DNA of 64,000 bases from positions 62,001 to 126,000 of the forward strand of contig NZ_VSKS01000014.1 of assembly GCF_008312835.1 (NCBI RefSeq). Reading direction: 5' to 3'. Source of the stretch: Streptomyces marokkonensis. GTDB taxonomy: Bacteria; Actinomycetota; Actinomycetes; Streptomycetales; Streptomycetaceae. The notes below the pieces were generated by a model. It was not told where the DNA came from, searched no databases, and saw only the letters and a program-made list of their open reading frames with translations. Positions 1-8,167 of this stretch are shown in pieces (position 1 is the stretch's first letter; every line of letters begins with the position of its first letter). The translations under genes were made by a program, and so were the position numbers.

Positions 1-276
1 GGGAACAAGGCGGTCGCCCAGCAGATCGTGGCCTACAGCTGGGTCATGGTTCTGGTGTCGCTGCTGCTCACCCCGCTCGGCTACACCGGCTGGTTCTACA
101 CGGCGGTCGCCCTGGTGGCGGGCGGCTGGTGGCTGTGGGAGGCGCACGCGCTGCTGCACCGCGCGAAGGCCGGGGTGACGGGCGGCAAGCTCAAGGAGAT
201 GCGCCTGTTCCACTGGTCCATCACCTACGTGTCGCTGCTCTTCGTGGCCGTCGCGGTGGACCCGTTCCTGCGCTGA
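1..276 (+). CDS. ctaB: Heme O synthase (protoheme IX farnesyltransferase), C-terminal part
   Basis: The reading frame is open from base 1, so the gene starts outside the window; 91 C-terminal residues are visible. They hold hydrophobic segments ([42 protein letters not shown]) with the lysine-rich loop and F-H-W-S-x-x-Y end typical of CtaB/Cox10 prenyltransferases. These membrane enzymes add a farnesyl group to heme b to make heme O for cytochrome aa3. A heme A synthase gene lies at 2604-3629, which supports the assignment. Only the last third is seen, so catalytic motifs cannot be checked. Confidence 0.8.
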   Translation, partial: GNKAVAQQIVAYSWVMVLVSLLLTPLGYTGWFYTAVALVAGGWWLWEAHALLHRAKAGVTGGKLKEMRLFHWSITYVSLLFVAVAVDPFLR

Positions 277-369
277 CGCCCTGTCGGGCTCCGGTCGGGC
301 GGGGTACGTGGTCAAGGCCACGGACCCCGCCCGTCGCCGTTTGATCTACCCGTCGGTAGCATCCTGTTC

Positions 370-690
370 ATGGCAGACACGCAGCAGGTGGACCCGAAGG
401 CCGAGCAGAAGGCCGCCCGGCTCGCCAAGCAGATCGGCGGCTTCGCCACGGCGCACGGCGGCGCCGAGGGCCAGGTCGCGTACCTCGGGCAGCGCGGCGC
501 ACGGATCGTCCTCGTCGGCGAGGACGGCGCGTGGGGCGACGTCTTCGCCCCCTCCGTGGACATCGCCGGCAGGGCCCTCGAGAAGGCGGGCATCACCGTC
601 CACGAGGACTTCGACGGCGAGTTCGCGGCGAAGGTGACGACGGGCCCGTACGAGTGGAAGAGGATGGCCGGCATCCAGGTGGGCGGCTGA
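370..690 (+). CDS. Hypothetical protein, 106 aa
   Basis: A small soluble protein starting MADTQQVDPKAEQKAARLAKQ, rich in Ala, Lys and Gly, with no signal peptide or membrane segment. I do not recognise the family. Codon use is typical for the window. A -10-like TAGCAT lies at 357-362, only 7 nt before the ATG at 370, and no Shine-Dalgarno sequence is visible, so the mRNA is probably leaderless. An inverted repeat CTACC-cgtc-GGTAG (346-359) overlaps the -10 and could be an operator. Function unknown. Confidence 0.75.
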   Translation: MADTQQVDPKAEQKAARLAKQIGGFATAHGGAEGQVAYLGQRGARIVLVGEDGAWGDVFAPSVDIAGRALEKAGITVHEDFDGEFAAKVTTGPYEWKRMAGIQVGG

Positions 691-789
691 CCACCGGCAT
701 CCGGCGGCCGCCCCGGCGCCACCTCACCCCGGGTTCACCCGTTAGGACCTGTGAAGCGTCACCACACGGTCCCGTCCCGGGGAGCCCGG

Positions 790-1893
790 ATGATCGACAC
801 GCCCGCACTCGTGGACCAGCACTGCCACGGAGTGCTCCGCACGGAGCTGGGCCTCGGAACCTTCGAGGCCCAGCTGGCCCGTACCGAGGGTCCGCCCGCC
901 CCCGGCACCACCCTCTTCGACACCCAGACCGGGTTCGCCGTACGCCGCTGGTGCCCGCCCCTGCTCGGCCTGGAGCCGCACTGTCCGCCCGCCCGGTACC
1001 TCGCCCGGCGCCGTGAACTGGGCATGATCGAGGCCGGGCGCCGGCTGCTGCGGGGCAGCGGCATCACCGCCTACCTCGTCGACACCGGCCTGCCCGACGA
1101 CCTCACCGGGCCGGCCGAGCTGGGCAGGGCGGGCGACGCCGAGGCCCATGAGATCGTCCGTCTGGAGCAGCTCGCCGAGCAGGTCGCCGACACCTCGGGC
1201 ACCGTCGAGTCCTTCCTCGCCAACCTCGCCGAGTCCGTGCACGGCGCCGCCGCGCACGCGGTCGCCTTCGCCTCCGTCGCCGGGCTGCGGCACGGGCAGG
1301 CGCTCGCCCCCGAGCCGCCCGGTCCCGGACAGGTCCGCGGCGCGGCGGGGCGCTGGCTGGCCGGCCGCCGGGCCGGGGACGAGCTGAGCGACCCGGTGCT
1401 GCTGCGCCACCTGCTGTGGATCGCGGTCGCCTCGGGTCTGCCCCTCCAGCTCCACGGCCTCGGCGCCCCGGGCACCCGCGTCGACCGGACCGACCCGGTC
1501 CCGCTGACCGACTTCGTCCGCGCCACCGCGGGACTCGGCACCGACCTCGTGCTGCTGCACGGCTACCCGTACCACCGCCACGCCGCCCACCTCGCCGGCG
1601 TCTTCCCGCACGTCTACGCCGACTGCGGCGCCGCCCCGGTCCGCACCGGGGCACGCGCGGCGACCGTCCTCGCCGAAGTCCTGGAAGTCGCCCCCTTCGG
1701 CAAGATCCTCTTCTCCAGCGGCGCCCGCGGCCTGCCCGAACTGCATGTGGTGGGCGCCCAGCTGTTCCGCGAGGCGCTCGGCCGGGTGCTGGGCACCTGG
1801 GTGGCCGAGGGCGCGTGGTCGCCGGCCGACGCCCGGCGGGTGGCCGGCCTGATCGCCTCGGGCAACGCGGGCAGGGTGTACGGGCTGGACTGA
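790..1893 (+). CDS. Amidohydrolase-family protein
   Basis: A protein of 367 aa from the ATG at 790, chosen because GGGGAG lies 5 nt upstream; an in-frame GTG at 751 would add 13 residues. The N-terminus has the metal-binding D-x-H-C-H signature (DQHCHG) of the amidohydrolase/TIM-barrel superfamily. Later stretches (LPLQLHGLGAPG, LVLLHGYPYHR, VYADCG, KILFSSGARGLPE) match the successive barrel strands of metal-dependent hydrolases. The substrate cannot be told. It ends 18 bp before the nucleotidyltransferase gene, so the two may be cotranscribed. Confidence 0.75.
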   Translation: MIDTPALVDQHCHGVLRTELGLGTFEAQLARTEGPPAPGTTLFDTQTGFAVRRWCPPLLGLEPHCPPARYLARRRELGMIEAGRRLLRGSGITAYLVDTGLPDDLTGPAELGRAGDAEAHEIVRLEQLAEQVADTSGTVESFLANLAESVHGAAAHAVAFASVAGLRHGQALAPEPPGPGQVRGAAGRWLAGRRAGDELSDPVLLRHLLWIAVASGLPLQLHGLGAPGTRVDRTDPVPLTDFVRATAGLGTDLVLLHGYPYHRHAAHLAGVFPHVYADCGAAPVRTGARAATVLAEVLEVAPFGKILFSSGARGLPELHVVGAQLFREALGRVLGTWVAEGAWSPADARRVAGLIASGNAGRVYGLD

Positions 1894-1911
1894 GACGGGA
1901 AGACTGGGCGG

Positions 1912-2646
1912 ATGCCGACCGATGCCCTGCTCGACCGCTTCCTCACCGGCCTGGCGCCGCTCGCGCCCGTCGCCGTCTGGGCGCACGGCTCACTGGCCGC
2001 AGGCGACTACGTGGAGGGCCGCAGCGACCTGGACCTGATCGCGGTCCTGCCCCACCCCGTCAGCACCCGGACGGTGTGGCGGCTGGCCCTGCTGCACGCC
2101 CGGCTGCGCGGCGAACCGCTCGCCGGCCTGCTCCACTGCACCTATCTGACACCGGACACCGCGGCGGGCGCCGGACGGCGCCATCTCACCTGGGCGCACG
2201 AGCAGCTGTTCAAGCGCCCCGTCACCCCGGTCACCCGGACCGAGCTGCACACCGTCGGCCGGGTCCTGCGCGGGGTGCCGCCCGCGGACGTGCTGCCACC
2301 GGTGCAGGCCGGTGAACTCGCCGGCTTCGTGGTGCGCGACCAGCGCGACTACTGGCGCCGGGAGGTGGACCGCGCCGCCCACTGGACGCGGGACGTGTGG
2401 GTCGACCTGGGCCTGCTGACCTTCGCCCGGGCCACCGTCACCCTCCGCGAGGGCCGTCTGATCTCCAAGCGGGAGGCCCTGGACGTACTGCCCGGTCTCG
2501 GCGCCCCCGCCGAGGTCGTCGCCGACATCAGGAGCAGGCGCTACGAGGGTGCCGCGCCGCCCACCGAGGAGTGGGCGCTGCGCCGGGCCCGGCTGACCCG
2601 GGACTACCTGGGACCGGCGATCGACGCGCTCGTGGCGGGCTCCTGA
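1912..2646 (+). CDS. Nucleotidyltransferase-domain protein
   Basis: A 244-aa protein with the pol-beta nucleotidyltransferase motif near residues 26-42: AHGSLAAGDYVEGRSDLDL, that is G-S followed by D-x-D, the Mg-binding pair. The helical C-terminal part is typical of aminoglycoside adenylyltransferase-like and other uncharacterised actinobacterial members. It could modify a small molecule or a protein; resistance is not implied. Its last 43 bp overlap the 3' end of ctaA on the other strand. Confidence 0.75.
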   Translation: MPTDALLDRFLTGLAPLAPVAVWAHGSLAAGDYVEGRSDLDLIAVLPHPVSTRTVWRLALLHARLRGEPLAGLLHCTYLTPDTAAGAGRRHLTWAHEQLFKRPVTPVTRTELHTVGRVLRGVPPADVLPPVQAGELAGFVVRDQRDYWRREVDRAAHWTRDVWVDLGLLTFARATVTLREGRLISKREALDVLPGLGAPAEVVADIRSRRYEGAAPPTEEWALRRARLTRDYLGPAIDALVAGS

Positions 2647-3629
2647 GCCGCCGGTACGGCCGCGTCCGCCACCGCCGCCGGGCGCTCGCGCAGCGACAGC
2701 AGCACCCGCAGCACCCAGATCCACATCACGCACGAGCCGAACATGTGCAGGCCGACCAGGACCTCGGGGAGATCCGTGAAGTACTGGACGTAGCCGATGA
2801 CGCCCTGCGCGAGCAGGATCAGGAACAGCTCGCGGGTGCGGGCCAGGGGGTCACGGGGGGCGTCGACGGCCTTCAGGACGAACCACAGGGCGAACGTCAG
2901 CGTCACCACGATCCACGCCAGCACGGCGTGCGCCTTGCTGACCGTCTCCCAGTCCAGCGGCATCCGCGGGACCTCGCTGGAGTCACCCGCGTGCGGGCCC
3001 GCGCCCGTGACCACCGTACCGACCGCGATCAGCAGCACGGAGGCGGCCACCATGAACCACACCAGCTGCCGCACCGCCGTGCCGACCAGCGGCCGGGGCC
3101 CCGCGTCGCCCTCGCGGGTGCGCTGCCACATCACCGTGGCGACCGCGATCAGCGCCGTGGACAGCAGGAAGTGCGCCGCGACCGTGTACGGGTTGAGACC
3201 CACGAGGACCACGATGCCGCCGAGGATCGCGTTGCCCATGACGATCCAGAACTGCGCCCAGCCCAGCCGGGTCAGGCCGCGCCGGTAGGGCTTCTCCGAG
3301 CGGGCGGCGATGATCGCCCAGCCCACGGCGGCGCACAGCACGTACGTCAGCAGGCGGTTGCCGAACTCGATGACGCCGTGCAGGCCCATCTCGCTGGTGC
3401 TGGTGATCGAGTCGTCGGTGCACTTGGGCCAGGTCGGGCAGCCCAGGCCGGAGCCGGTCAGCCGGACGGCACCGCCGGTGACCACGATGACCACCGCCAT
3501 GACGAGCGCGGCGAGGGCCGCCCGCCGGACGGTCCGGGGATCCGGGGTCCAGCGTGCGGCGATGAAGGCGAGCGGGTTGCGCAGGGCCGCCTGGGCGTCG
3601 GCGCGGGTCACGTTTGGCACGTGCTCCAT
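2604..3629 (-). CDS. ctaA: Heme A synthase (COX15/CtaA family)
   Basis: A 341-aa membrane protein. CtaA oxidises the C8 methyl of heme O to make heme A for cytochrome aa3 oxidase. Eight hydrophobic segments are visible. Conserved heme-ligand histidines stand at about H84 (HGVIEFGNR, with E88), H153 (AAHFLLS), H234 (KAHAVLA) and H295 (GLHMFGS). An external cysteine pair C64/C70 (GCPTWPKC) matches the Bacillus-type enzyme. The ATG at 3629 (MEHVPNV) is preferred over upstream in-frame starts because the extension is Arg/Gly-rich and not protein-like. The 3' end overlaps the convergent nucleotidyltransferase gene by 43 bp. Confidence 0.92.
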   Translation of the reverse strand: MEHVPNVTRADAQAALRNPLAFIAARWTPDPRTVRRAALAALVMAVVIVVTGGAVRLTGSGLGCPTWPKCTDDSITSTSEMGLHGVIEFGNRLLTYVLCAAVGWAIIAARSEKPYRRGLTRLGWAQFWIVMGNAILGGIVVLVGLNPYTVAAHFLLSTALIAVATVMWQRTREGDAGPRPLVGTAVRQLVWFMVAASVLLIAVGTVVTGAGPHAGDSSEVPRMPLDWETVSKAHAVLAWIVVTLTFALWFVLKAVDAPRDPLARTRELFLILLAQGVIGYVQYFTDLPEVLVGLHMFGSCVMWIWVLRVLLSLRERPAAVADAAVPAAQEPATSASIAGPR

Positions 3630-3682
3630 CGTAGGCGGCCGCTTGTGCACGCTTTCACGAGGGTCCTGCCCGGCCACGGCGT

Positions 3683-4453
3683 CTACTCCCAGCGGAAGAA
3701 CGCGCCGGCCGCCGCGAGACCCGCGACCGCCCACACGGCGAGGATGCCGAGGTTGCCCCACGGCATCCCGGCCCCGTGCTGGAGCACGTCCCGCAGACCC
3801 TCGGAGAGCGCGGCGATGGGCAGCAGGCCGAGCACGTCCTGCGCCGCCTCCGGGAACCTGTCCAGCGGTACGACCACCCCGCCGCCGACGAGCAGCAGCA
3901 GGAACACCAGGTTGGCGGCGGCGAGCGTCGCCTCGGCCCTGAGCGTGCCCGCCATCAGCAGGCCGAGCCCGGAGAAGGCGGCCGTGCCCAGTACCAGCAG
4001 CAGGAACACCGAGAAGGGGTCGCCCTGCGGGGACCAGCCGAGCGCGAGGGCGATCACCGTGACGAGGATCACCTGGAGCACCTCGGTGACCAGGACCGAC
4101 AGCGTCTTCGCGGTCATCAGACCCCAGCGTGGCAGCGGCGACGCGGCCAGCCGCTTCAGCACGCCGTAGCGGCGTTCGAAGCCGGTGGCGATGGCCTGCC
4201 CGGTGAAGGCCGTCGACATCACCGCGAGCGCGAGGATGCCGGGGGCGAGGAAGTCCACCGCCTCGCCGTCCCCGGTGTCCACCACGTCCACGGTGCTGAA
4301 GAGCACCAGCAGCAGCGTGGGGATGATCACCGTCAGCAGCAGCTGCTCGCCGTTGCGCAGCAGCATCTTCGTCTCGAGCACCGCCTGCGCGGCGATCATG
4401 CGGGGCAGGGGCGCCGCGCCGGGCTTCGGTGAGTAGGTGCCGGTGGCCGTCAC
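3683..4453 (-). CDS. ABC-2 type transporter permease
   Basis: From the GTG at 4453 the product is 256 aa with six hydrophobic segments (for example LLLTVIIPTLLLVLFSTV, ILALAVMSTAFTGQAIATG, NLVFLLLLVGGGVVVPL), the layout of ABC-2 (DrrB-like) export permeases. It partners the ATPase at 4635-5558 and probably exports a lipid or drug-like compound. AAGGAG precedes the GTG with good spacing. An in-frame ATG at 4546 would add 31 residues encoded by a tandem duplication; the added sequence is not protein-like, so the GTG is preferred. The gene lies 53 bp upstream of ctaA. Confidence 0.88.
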   Translation of the reverse strand: MTATGTYSPKPGAAPLPRMIAAQAVLETKMLLRNGEQLLLTVIIPTLLLVLFSTVDVVDTGDGEAVDFLAPGILALAVMSTAFTGQAIATGFERRYGVLKRLAASPLPRWGLMTAKTLSVLVTEVLQVILVTVIALALGWSPQGDPFSVFLLLVLGTAAFSGLGLLMAGTLRAEATLAAANLVFLLLLVGGGVVVPLDRFPEAAQDVLGLLPIAALSEGLRDVLQHGAGMPWGNLGILAVWAVAGLAAAGAFFRWE

Positions 4454-4668
4454 GAGCGCAGCTCCTTGCCGGTGAGCTCCAGGCTGTGTCTTTCCGGGGG
4501 GGCGACCCCCGGACCCCCGGCCGGTCTCGGTCCTGGTCGGGATCATGAGCGCAGCTCCTTGCCGGTGAGCTCCAGGCTGTGTCTTTCCGGGGGGCGACCC
4601 CCGGACCCCCGGCCGGTCTCGGTCCTGGTCGGGGTCATGAGCGCAGCTCCTTGCCGGTGAGCTCCAGG
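4454..4668. repeat. Tandem duplication, units of 93 and 92 bp plus a 30-bp partial copy
   Basis: Unit 1 is 4454-4546 and unit 2 is 4547-4638. They differ by one G in a G-run and one G/A change. The first 30 bases recur at 4639-4668, where they are the real 3' end of the ABC ATPase gene. On the minus strand each unit ends with codons for L-T-G-K-E-L-R-S, an AAGGAG ribosome site, and a start codon (ATG 4638, ATG 4546, GTG 4453). The duplication therefore copied the 3' end of one gene together with the start signal of the next. The unit also holds a G/C-rich palindrome of the kind scattered through Streptomyces intergenic regions. Confidence 0.95.
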
Positions 4669-5558
4669 AAGACGTCTTCTAGGGTGTGCCGTTCCACCGA
4701 GATCCGGTCCGGCATCACCCCGTGCTGCGCGCACCAGGACGTCACCGTGGCGAGCAGTTGCGGGTCGACCTTGCCCACGACCCGGTACGAGCCCGGGGCC
4801 GTCTCGGCGGCGGTGGTGCCGTCGGGCAGGGCCTTCAGCAGCGAGGCCACGTCCAGTCCCGGGCGGCCGGAGAAGCGCAGGGTGTTCTCGGCGCCGCCCC
4901 TGCACAGTTCCTCGGGCGAGCCCTGGGCGATGACCCGGCCGTCGTCGATGACCGCCACGTCGTCGGCGAGCTGTTCGGCCTCGTCCATGTAGTGCGTGGT
5001 GAGGATGACGGAGACGCCGTCGGAGCGCAGGTCCCGGATCAGGTCCCAGGTGGCGTGGCGGGCCTGCGGGTCGAGGCCGGCCGTCGGCTCGTCCAGGAAG
5101 ACCAGCTCGGGGCGCCCGACCACGGCCATCGCCAGCGCGAGCCGCTGCTGCTGGCCGCCGGAGAGCCGCCGGTAGCCGGTCCGGCCGCAGGAGCCGAGCC
5201 CGAGGCGTTCGATGAGCGCGTCCACGTCCAGCGGATGCGCGTGCAGCCGGGCCACGTGCCGCAGCATCTCGTCGGCCCGCGCGCCCGAGTAGACGCCGCC
5301 GGACTGGAGCATGACCCCGACCCGGGGCCGCAGCCGCGCCGACTGCCGCACCGGGTCGAGGCCCAGGACGCGCACCGTGCCGGAGTCCGGGCGCCGGTAA
5401 CCCTCGCAGGTCTCGACCGTGGTCGTCTTGCCCGCCCCGTTGGGGCCGAGCACGGCGGTCACGCCCTGCCGGGCCACCAGGTCGAGGCCGTTCACCGCGG
5501 TCTTCGTGCCGTACCGCTTCACCAGGGCCTGGACCTGGACCACGGGCTCACTTCGCAT
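4635..5558 (-). CDS. ABC transporter ATP-binding protein (DrrA-like)
   Basis: A 307-aa protein with Walker A GPNGAGKTT (about residue 38), signature LSGGQQQRLALA, Walker B ELVFLDEPTAGLD and the H-loop TTHYMDEAEQ. The C-terminal domain after about residue 230 (ENTLRFSGRPGL onward) is typical of DrrA/daunorubicin-type exporter ATPases. It energises the permease at 3683-4453. A TAGACT -10-like box on the minus strand (5572-5567) lies 8 nt before the ATG at 5558, so the transcript is likely leaderless. The stop codon overlaps an ATG (ATGA, 4635-4638) inside the duplicated segment. Confidence 0.92.
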   Translation of the reverse strand: MRSEPVVQVQALVKRYGTKTAVNGLDLVARQGVTAVLGPNGAGKTTTVETCEGYRRPDSGTVRVLGLDPVRQSARLRPRVGVMLQSGGVYSGARADEMLRHVARLHAHPLDVDALIERLGLGSCGRTGYRRLSGGQQQRLALAMAVVGRPELVFLDEPTAGLDPQARHATWDLIRDLRSDGVSVILTTHYMDEAEQLADDVAVIDDGRVIAQGSPEELCRGGAENTLRFSGRPGLDVASLLKALPDGTTAAETAPGSYRVVGKVDPQLLATVTSWCAQHGVMPDRISVERHTLEDVFLELTGKELRS

Positions 5559-5572
5559 GGGTCACGAGTCTA

Positions 5573-5884
5573 GGGAGGCGGCCGGGGCCCCGGACCGCGG
5601 GGTGCCGCACCTCCTCCTCCCGGGGCCGGTGCACCGGGAGCCACGGCGGGCACGGTCGCCCGGATGGCCCCCCGCCACGGCGCCGGGTCGGAGAGGTGGC
5701 CGGACCGGGGGCACGAGGAGGATCTCTGCGGGCCGCACACCGAGCTCGCGCGGCCGCGGGTGAGGGGGGCGCGGGTGACAACAGGGCCGGTCGGAGGGGG
5801 TGCCGGCGTGGTTCGTGAGTGTCCCGGACGCGGTTCACCGACCTCACGGATCTGATCGATCAAAGATCGTTTCCGCAGGTCGGA
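5573..5884. other. Non-coding stretch between the ABC ATPase and suf genes
   Basis: This part of the divergent intergenic region has no convincing reading frame. It is G/C-rich up to about 5830 and becomes A/T-richer toward the suf promoter (for example gatctgatcgatcaaagatc). I see no RNA gene. It probably holds only promoter and leader sequence. Confidence 0.5.
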
Positions 5885-5898
5885 TTAGGTTTGCCTAA
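5885..5898. promoter_or_regulatory. Palindrome TTAGG-TTTG-CCTAA in the suf promoter region
   Basis: A perfect 5+5 inverted repeat containing a TAGGTT -10-like box, 72 bp before the sufR start. It matches 12 of the first 14 positions of the DmdR/IdeR iron box as I recall it (TTAGGTTAGGCTAACCTAA), but the last five bases of the full site are missing. It may be an iron-responsive site, part of the promoter, or both. Confidence 0.5.
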
Positions 5899-5956
5899 GT
5901 GATGCAGGGCACCTTCGGGCCTCCGGGCGCGGCTTGCCCGGCTCGGATGAATTACG

Positions 5957-5970
5957 CAACAATGGCGTTG
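5957..5970. promoter_or_regulatory. Probable SufR operator CAAC-N6-GTTG
   Basis: The sequence CAAC-aatggc-GTTG is an inverted repeat whose last G is the first base of the sufR GTG start. From memory, the Streptomyces SufR site is CAAC-N6-GTTG, so this is a direct match. Binding here would block transcription or translation of its own operon, the usual SufR feedback. Confidence 0.7.
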
Positions 5971-6692
5971 TGAAAAACGGCGAGCATCCGACGGGGCCTC
6001 CCCACGAGGAACTGGCAACCGGTGAGCGGTCCACCCGCAACCGCGTCGCCCGCTCCATCCTGGACCACGGACCGTCGACCGTCGCGGAGCTGGCCGGGCG
6101 ACTCGGACTCACCCAGGCGGCCGTACGCCGGCACCTGGACGCGCTGGCCGCCGACAACGTCGTGGAAGCCCGTGAGCGGCGGGTGTACGGCGCCCGCACG
6201 CGCGGGCGCCCGGCCAAGGTGTTCGCCCTGACGGACTGCGGACGCGACGCCTTCGACCAGTCCTACGACAAGCTGGCCGTGGACGCCCTGCGCTGGATCG
6301 GCGAGAGGGAGGGCGGCAGCGAGGCGATCGCCGCCTTCGCCCGCGCCCGGATCGCCGCCCAGGCGCAGGCGTACCGCAGCGCGGTCGCCGCCGCGGCGCC
6401 CGAGGACCGGACGGAGGCACTGGCCAAGGCCCTGAGCGCGGACGGGTACGCTGCGACTGCGCGGAGCGCACCGGTCGGCGAGCAGCTCTGCCAGCACCAC
6501 TGCCCGGTCGCCCACGCCGCCGAGGAGTTCCCGCAGCTGTGCGAGGCCGAGACGGAATTCTTCGCCGAGCTTCTCGGTACGCATGTGCAGCGACTGGCGA
6601 CCATCGCGCACGGCGACGGCGTCTGCACGACGTTCATCCCCAAGATTTCCCACCACGCATCTGAAAGCACGTCCGGGAGGAACCCCGCATGA
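5970..6692 (+). CDS. sufR: SufR, iron-sulfur sensing repressor of the suf operon
   Basis: A 240-aa winged-helix regulator from the GTG at 5970. The N-terminal HTH ([22 protein letters not shown]) is followed by a wing with R[12 protein letters not shown]. The C-terminal half has cysteines in [10 protein letters not shown] and QLCEAE, plus GVCTTF, the cluster-ligand region of SufR proteins. The family binds an Fe-S cluster and represses suf genes when cluster supply is adequate. The GTG is preferred to an upstream ATG at 5934 because no ribosome site is seen and the probable operator ends on this codon. The stop overlaps the sufB ATG by 4 bp. Confidence 0.9.
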   Translation: MKNGEHPTGPPHEELATGERSTRNRVARSILDHGPSTVAELAGRLGLTQAAVRRHLDALAADNVVEARERRVYGARTRGRPAKVFALTDCGRDAFDQSYDKLAVDALRWIGEREGGSEAIAAFARARIAAQAQAYRSAVAAAAPEDRTEALAKALSADGYAATARSAPVGEQLCQHHCPVAHAAEEFPQLCEAETEFFAELLGTHVQRLATIAHGDGVCTTFIPKISHHASESTSGRNPA

Positions 6693-8110
6693 CTCTCCCC
6701 ACGGAGACTGCCCACCCCGAGCTGGAGGGTCTGGGCACCTACGAATACGGCTGGGCCGACCGTGACGAGGCCGGTGCGTCGGCGCGCCGGGGCCTGAACG
6801 AGGACGTCGTCCGGGACATCTCCGCGAAGAAGGACGAGCCGGAGTGGATGACCAAGCTCCGTCTCAAGGGCCTGCGCCTGTTCGAGAAGAAGCCCATGCC
6901 GAACTGGGGCTCCGACCTCTCCGGCATCGACTTCGACAACATCAAGTACTTCGTGCGGTCCACGGAGAAGCAGGCGGAGTCCTGGGAGGACCTGCCCGAG
7001 GACATCAAGAACACCTACGACAAGCTGGGCATCCCCGAGGCCGAGAAGAAGCGCCTCGTCGCCGGTGTCGCCGCCCAGTACGAGTCGGAGGTCGTCTACC
7101 ACCAGATCCGTGAGGACCTGGAGGAGCAGGGCGTCATCTTCCTCGACACCGACACGGCCCTGAAGGAGCACCCCGAGCTCTTCAAGGAGTACTTCGGGAC
7201 GGTCATCCCGGTCGGCGACAACAAGTTCGCGTCGCTGAACTCCGCCGTGTGGTCCGGCGGCTCCTTCATCTACGTCCCGCCGGGCGTGCACGTCGAGATC
7301 CCGCTCCAGGCCTACTTCCGGATCAACACCGAGAACATGGGCCAGTTCGAGCGGACCCTGATCATCGTCGACGAGGGTGCCTACGTGCACTACGTCGAGG
7401 GCTGCACCGCGCCGATCTACAAGTCGGACTCGCTGCACTCCGCGGTCGTCGAGATCATCGTCAAGAAGAACGCCCGCTGCCGGTACACGACCATCCAGAA
7501 CTGGTCGAACAACGTCTACAACCTGGTCACCAAGCGCGCCGTGGCCTACGAGGGCGCGACCATGGAGTGGGTCGACGGCAACATCGGCTCCAAGGTGACG
7601 ATGAAGTACCCGGCCGTCTACCTGATGGGCGAGCACGCCAAGGGCGAGACGCTGTCCATCGCCTTCGCCGGCGAGGGCCAGCACCAGGACGCGGGCGCCA
7701 AGATGGTCCACATGGCCCCGAACACCTCGTCCAACATCGTCTCCAAGTCGGTGGCACGCGGCGGCGGCCGCACCTCCTACCGCGGTCTGATCGAGATCGG
7801 CGAGGGCGCCCCGGGCGCCAAGTCCAACGTGCTGTGCGACGCGCTGCTGGTCGACACCATCTCCCGCTCGGACACCTACCCCTACGTGGACGTCCGCGAG
7901 GACGACGTGTCCATGGGCCACGAGGCGACCGTCTCCAAGGTCTCCGAGGACCAGCTCTTCTACCTGATGAGCCGGGGCCTGAGCGAGTTCGAGGCGATGG
8001 CGATGATCGTGCGCGGCTTCGTCGAGCCGATCGCCAAGGAACTGCCGATGGAGTACGCGCTGGAGCTCAACCGGCTGATCGAGCTGCAGATGGAAGGCGC
8101 GGTCGGCTAA
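6689..8110 (+). CDS. sufB: Fe-S cluster assembly scaffold SufB
   Basis: A 473-aa protein, full length for SufB. The core ([54 protein letters not shown]) is the beta-helix scaffold of SufBCD, where clusters are built from sulfur delivered by SufS/SufU. Conserved Cys of the EGC motif and the C-terminal [20 protein letters not shown] helix region are present. The gene is uninterrupted, unlike the intein-bearing mycobacterial sufB. Its ATG overlaps the sufR stop (ATGA), so the two are translationally coupled. Confidence 0.97.
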   Translation: MTLPTETAHPELEGLGTYEYGWADRDEAGASARRGLNEDVVRDISAKKDEPEWMTKLRLKGLRLFEKKPMPNWGSDLSGIDFDNIKYFVRSTEKQAESWEDLPEDIKNTYDKLGIPEAEKKRLVAGVAAQYESEVVYHQIREDLEEQGVIFLDTDTALKEHPELFKEYFGTVIPVGDNKFASLNSAVWSGGSFIYVPPGVHVEIPLQAYFRINTENMGQFERTLIIVDEGAYVHYVEGCTAPIYKSDSLHSAVVEIIVKKNARCRYTTIQNWSNNVYNLVTKRAVAYEGATMEWVDGNIGSKVTMKYPAVYLMGEHAKGETLSIAFAGEGQHQDAGAKMVHMAPNTSSNIVSKSVARGGGRTSYRGLIEIGEGAPGAKSNVLCDALLVDTISRSDTYPYVDVREDDVSMGHEATVSKVSEDQLFYLMSRGLSEFEAMAMIVRGFVEPIAKELPMEYALELNRLIELQMEGAVG

Positions 8111-8167
8111 GCACCACGCCGTTCCGTCAAGCCCCTTACGTAAAGGAAAGCGAGCACTACGACAGCC

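Noticed and set aside
728-745. A PHO box before the amidohydrolase gene
   Set aside because: GTTCACCCGTT is one good unit, but the next 11 bases do not repeat it; PHO boxes need at least two units.
5885-5903. A complete DmdR/IdeR iron box before sufR
   Set aside because: The first 14 bases fit but the last five (CCTAA) do not, so only a partial or different site is claimed.
6689-8110. An intein in SufB, as in mycobacteria
   Set aside because: The protein is 473 aa with an uninterrupted core and no splicing or endonuclease motifs.
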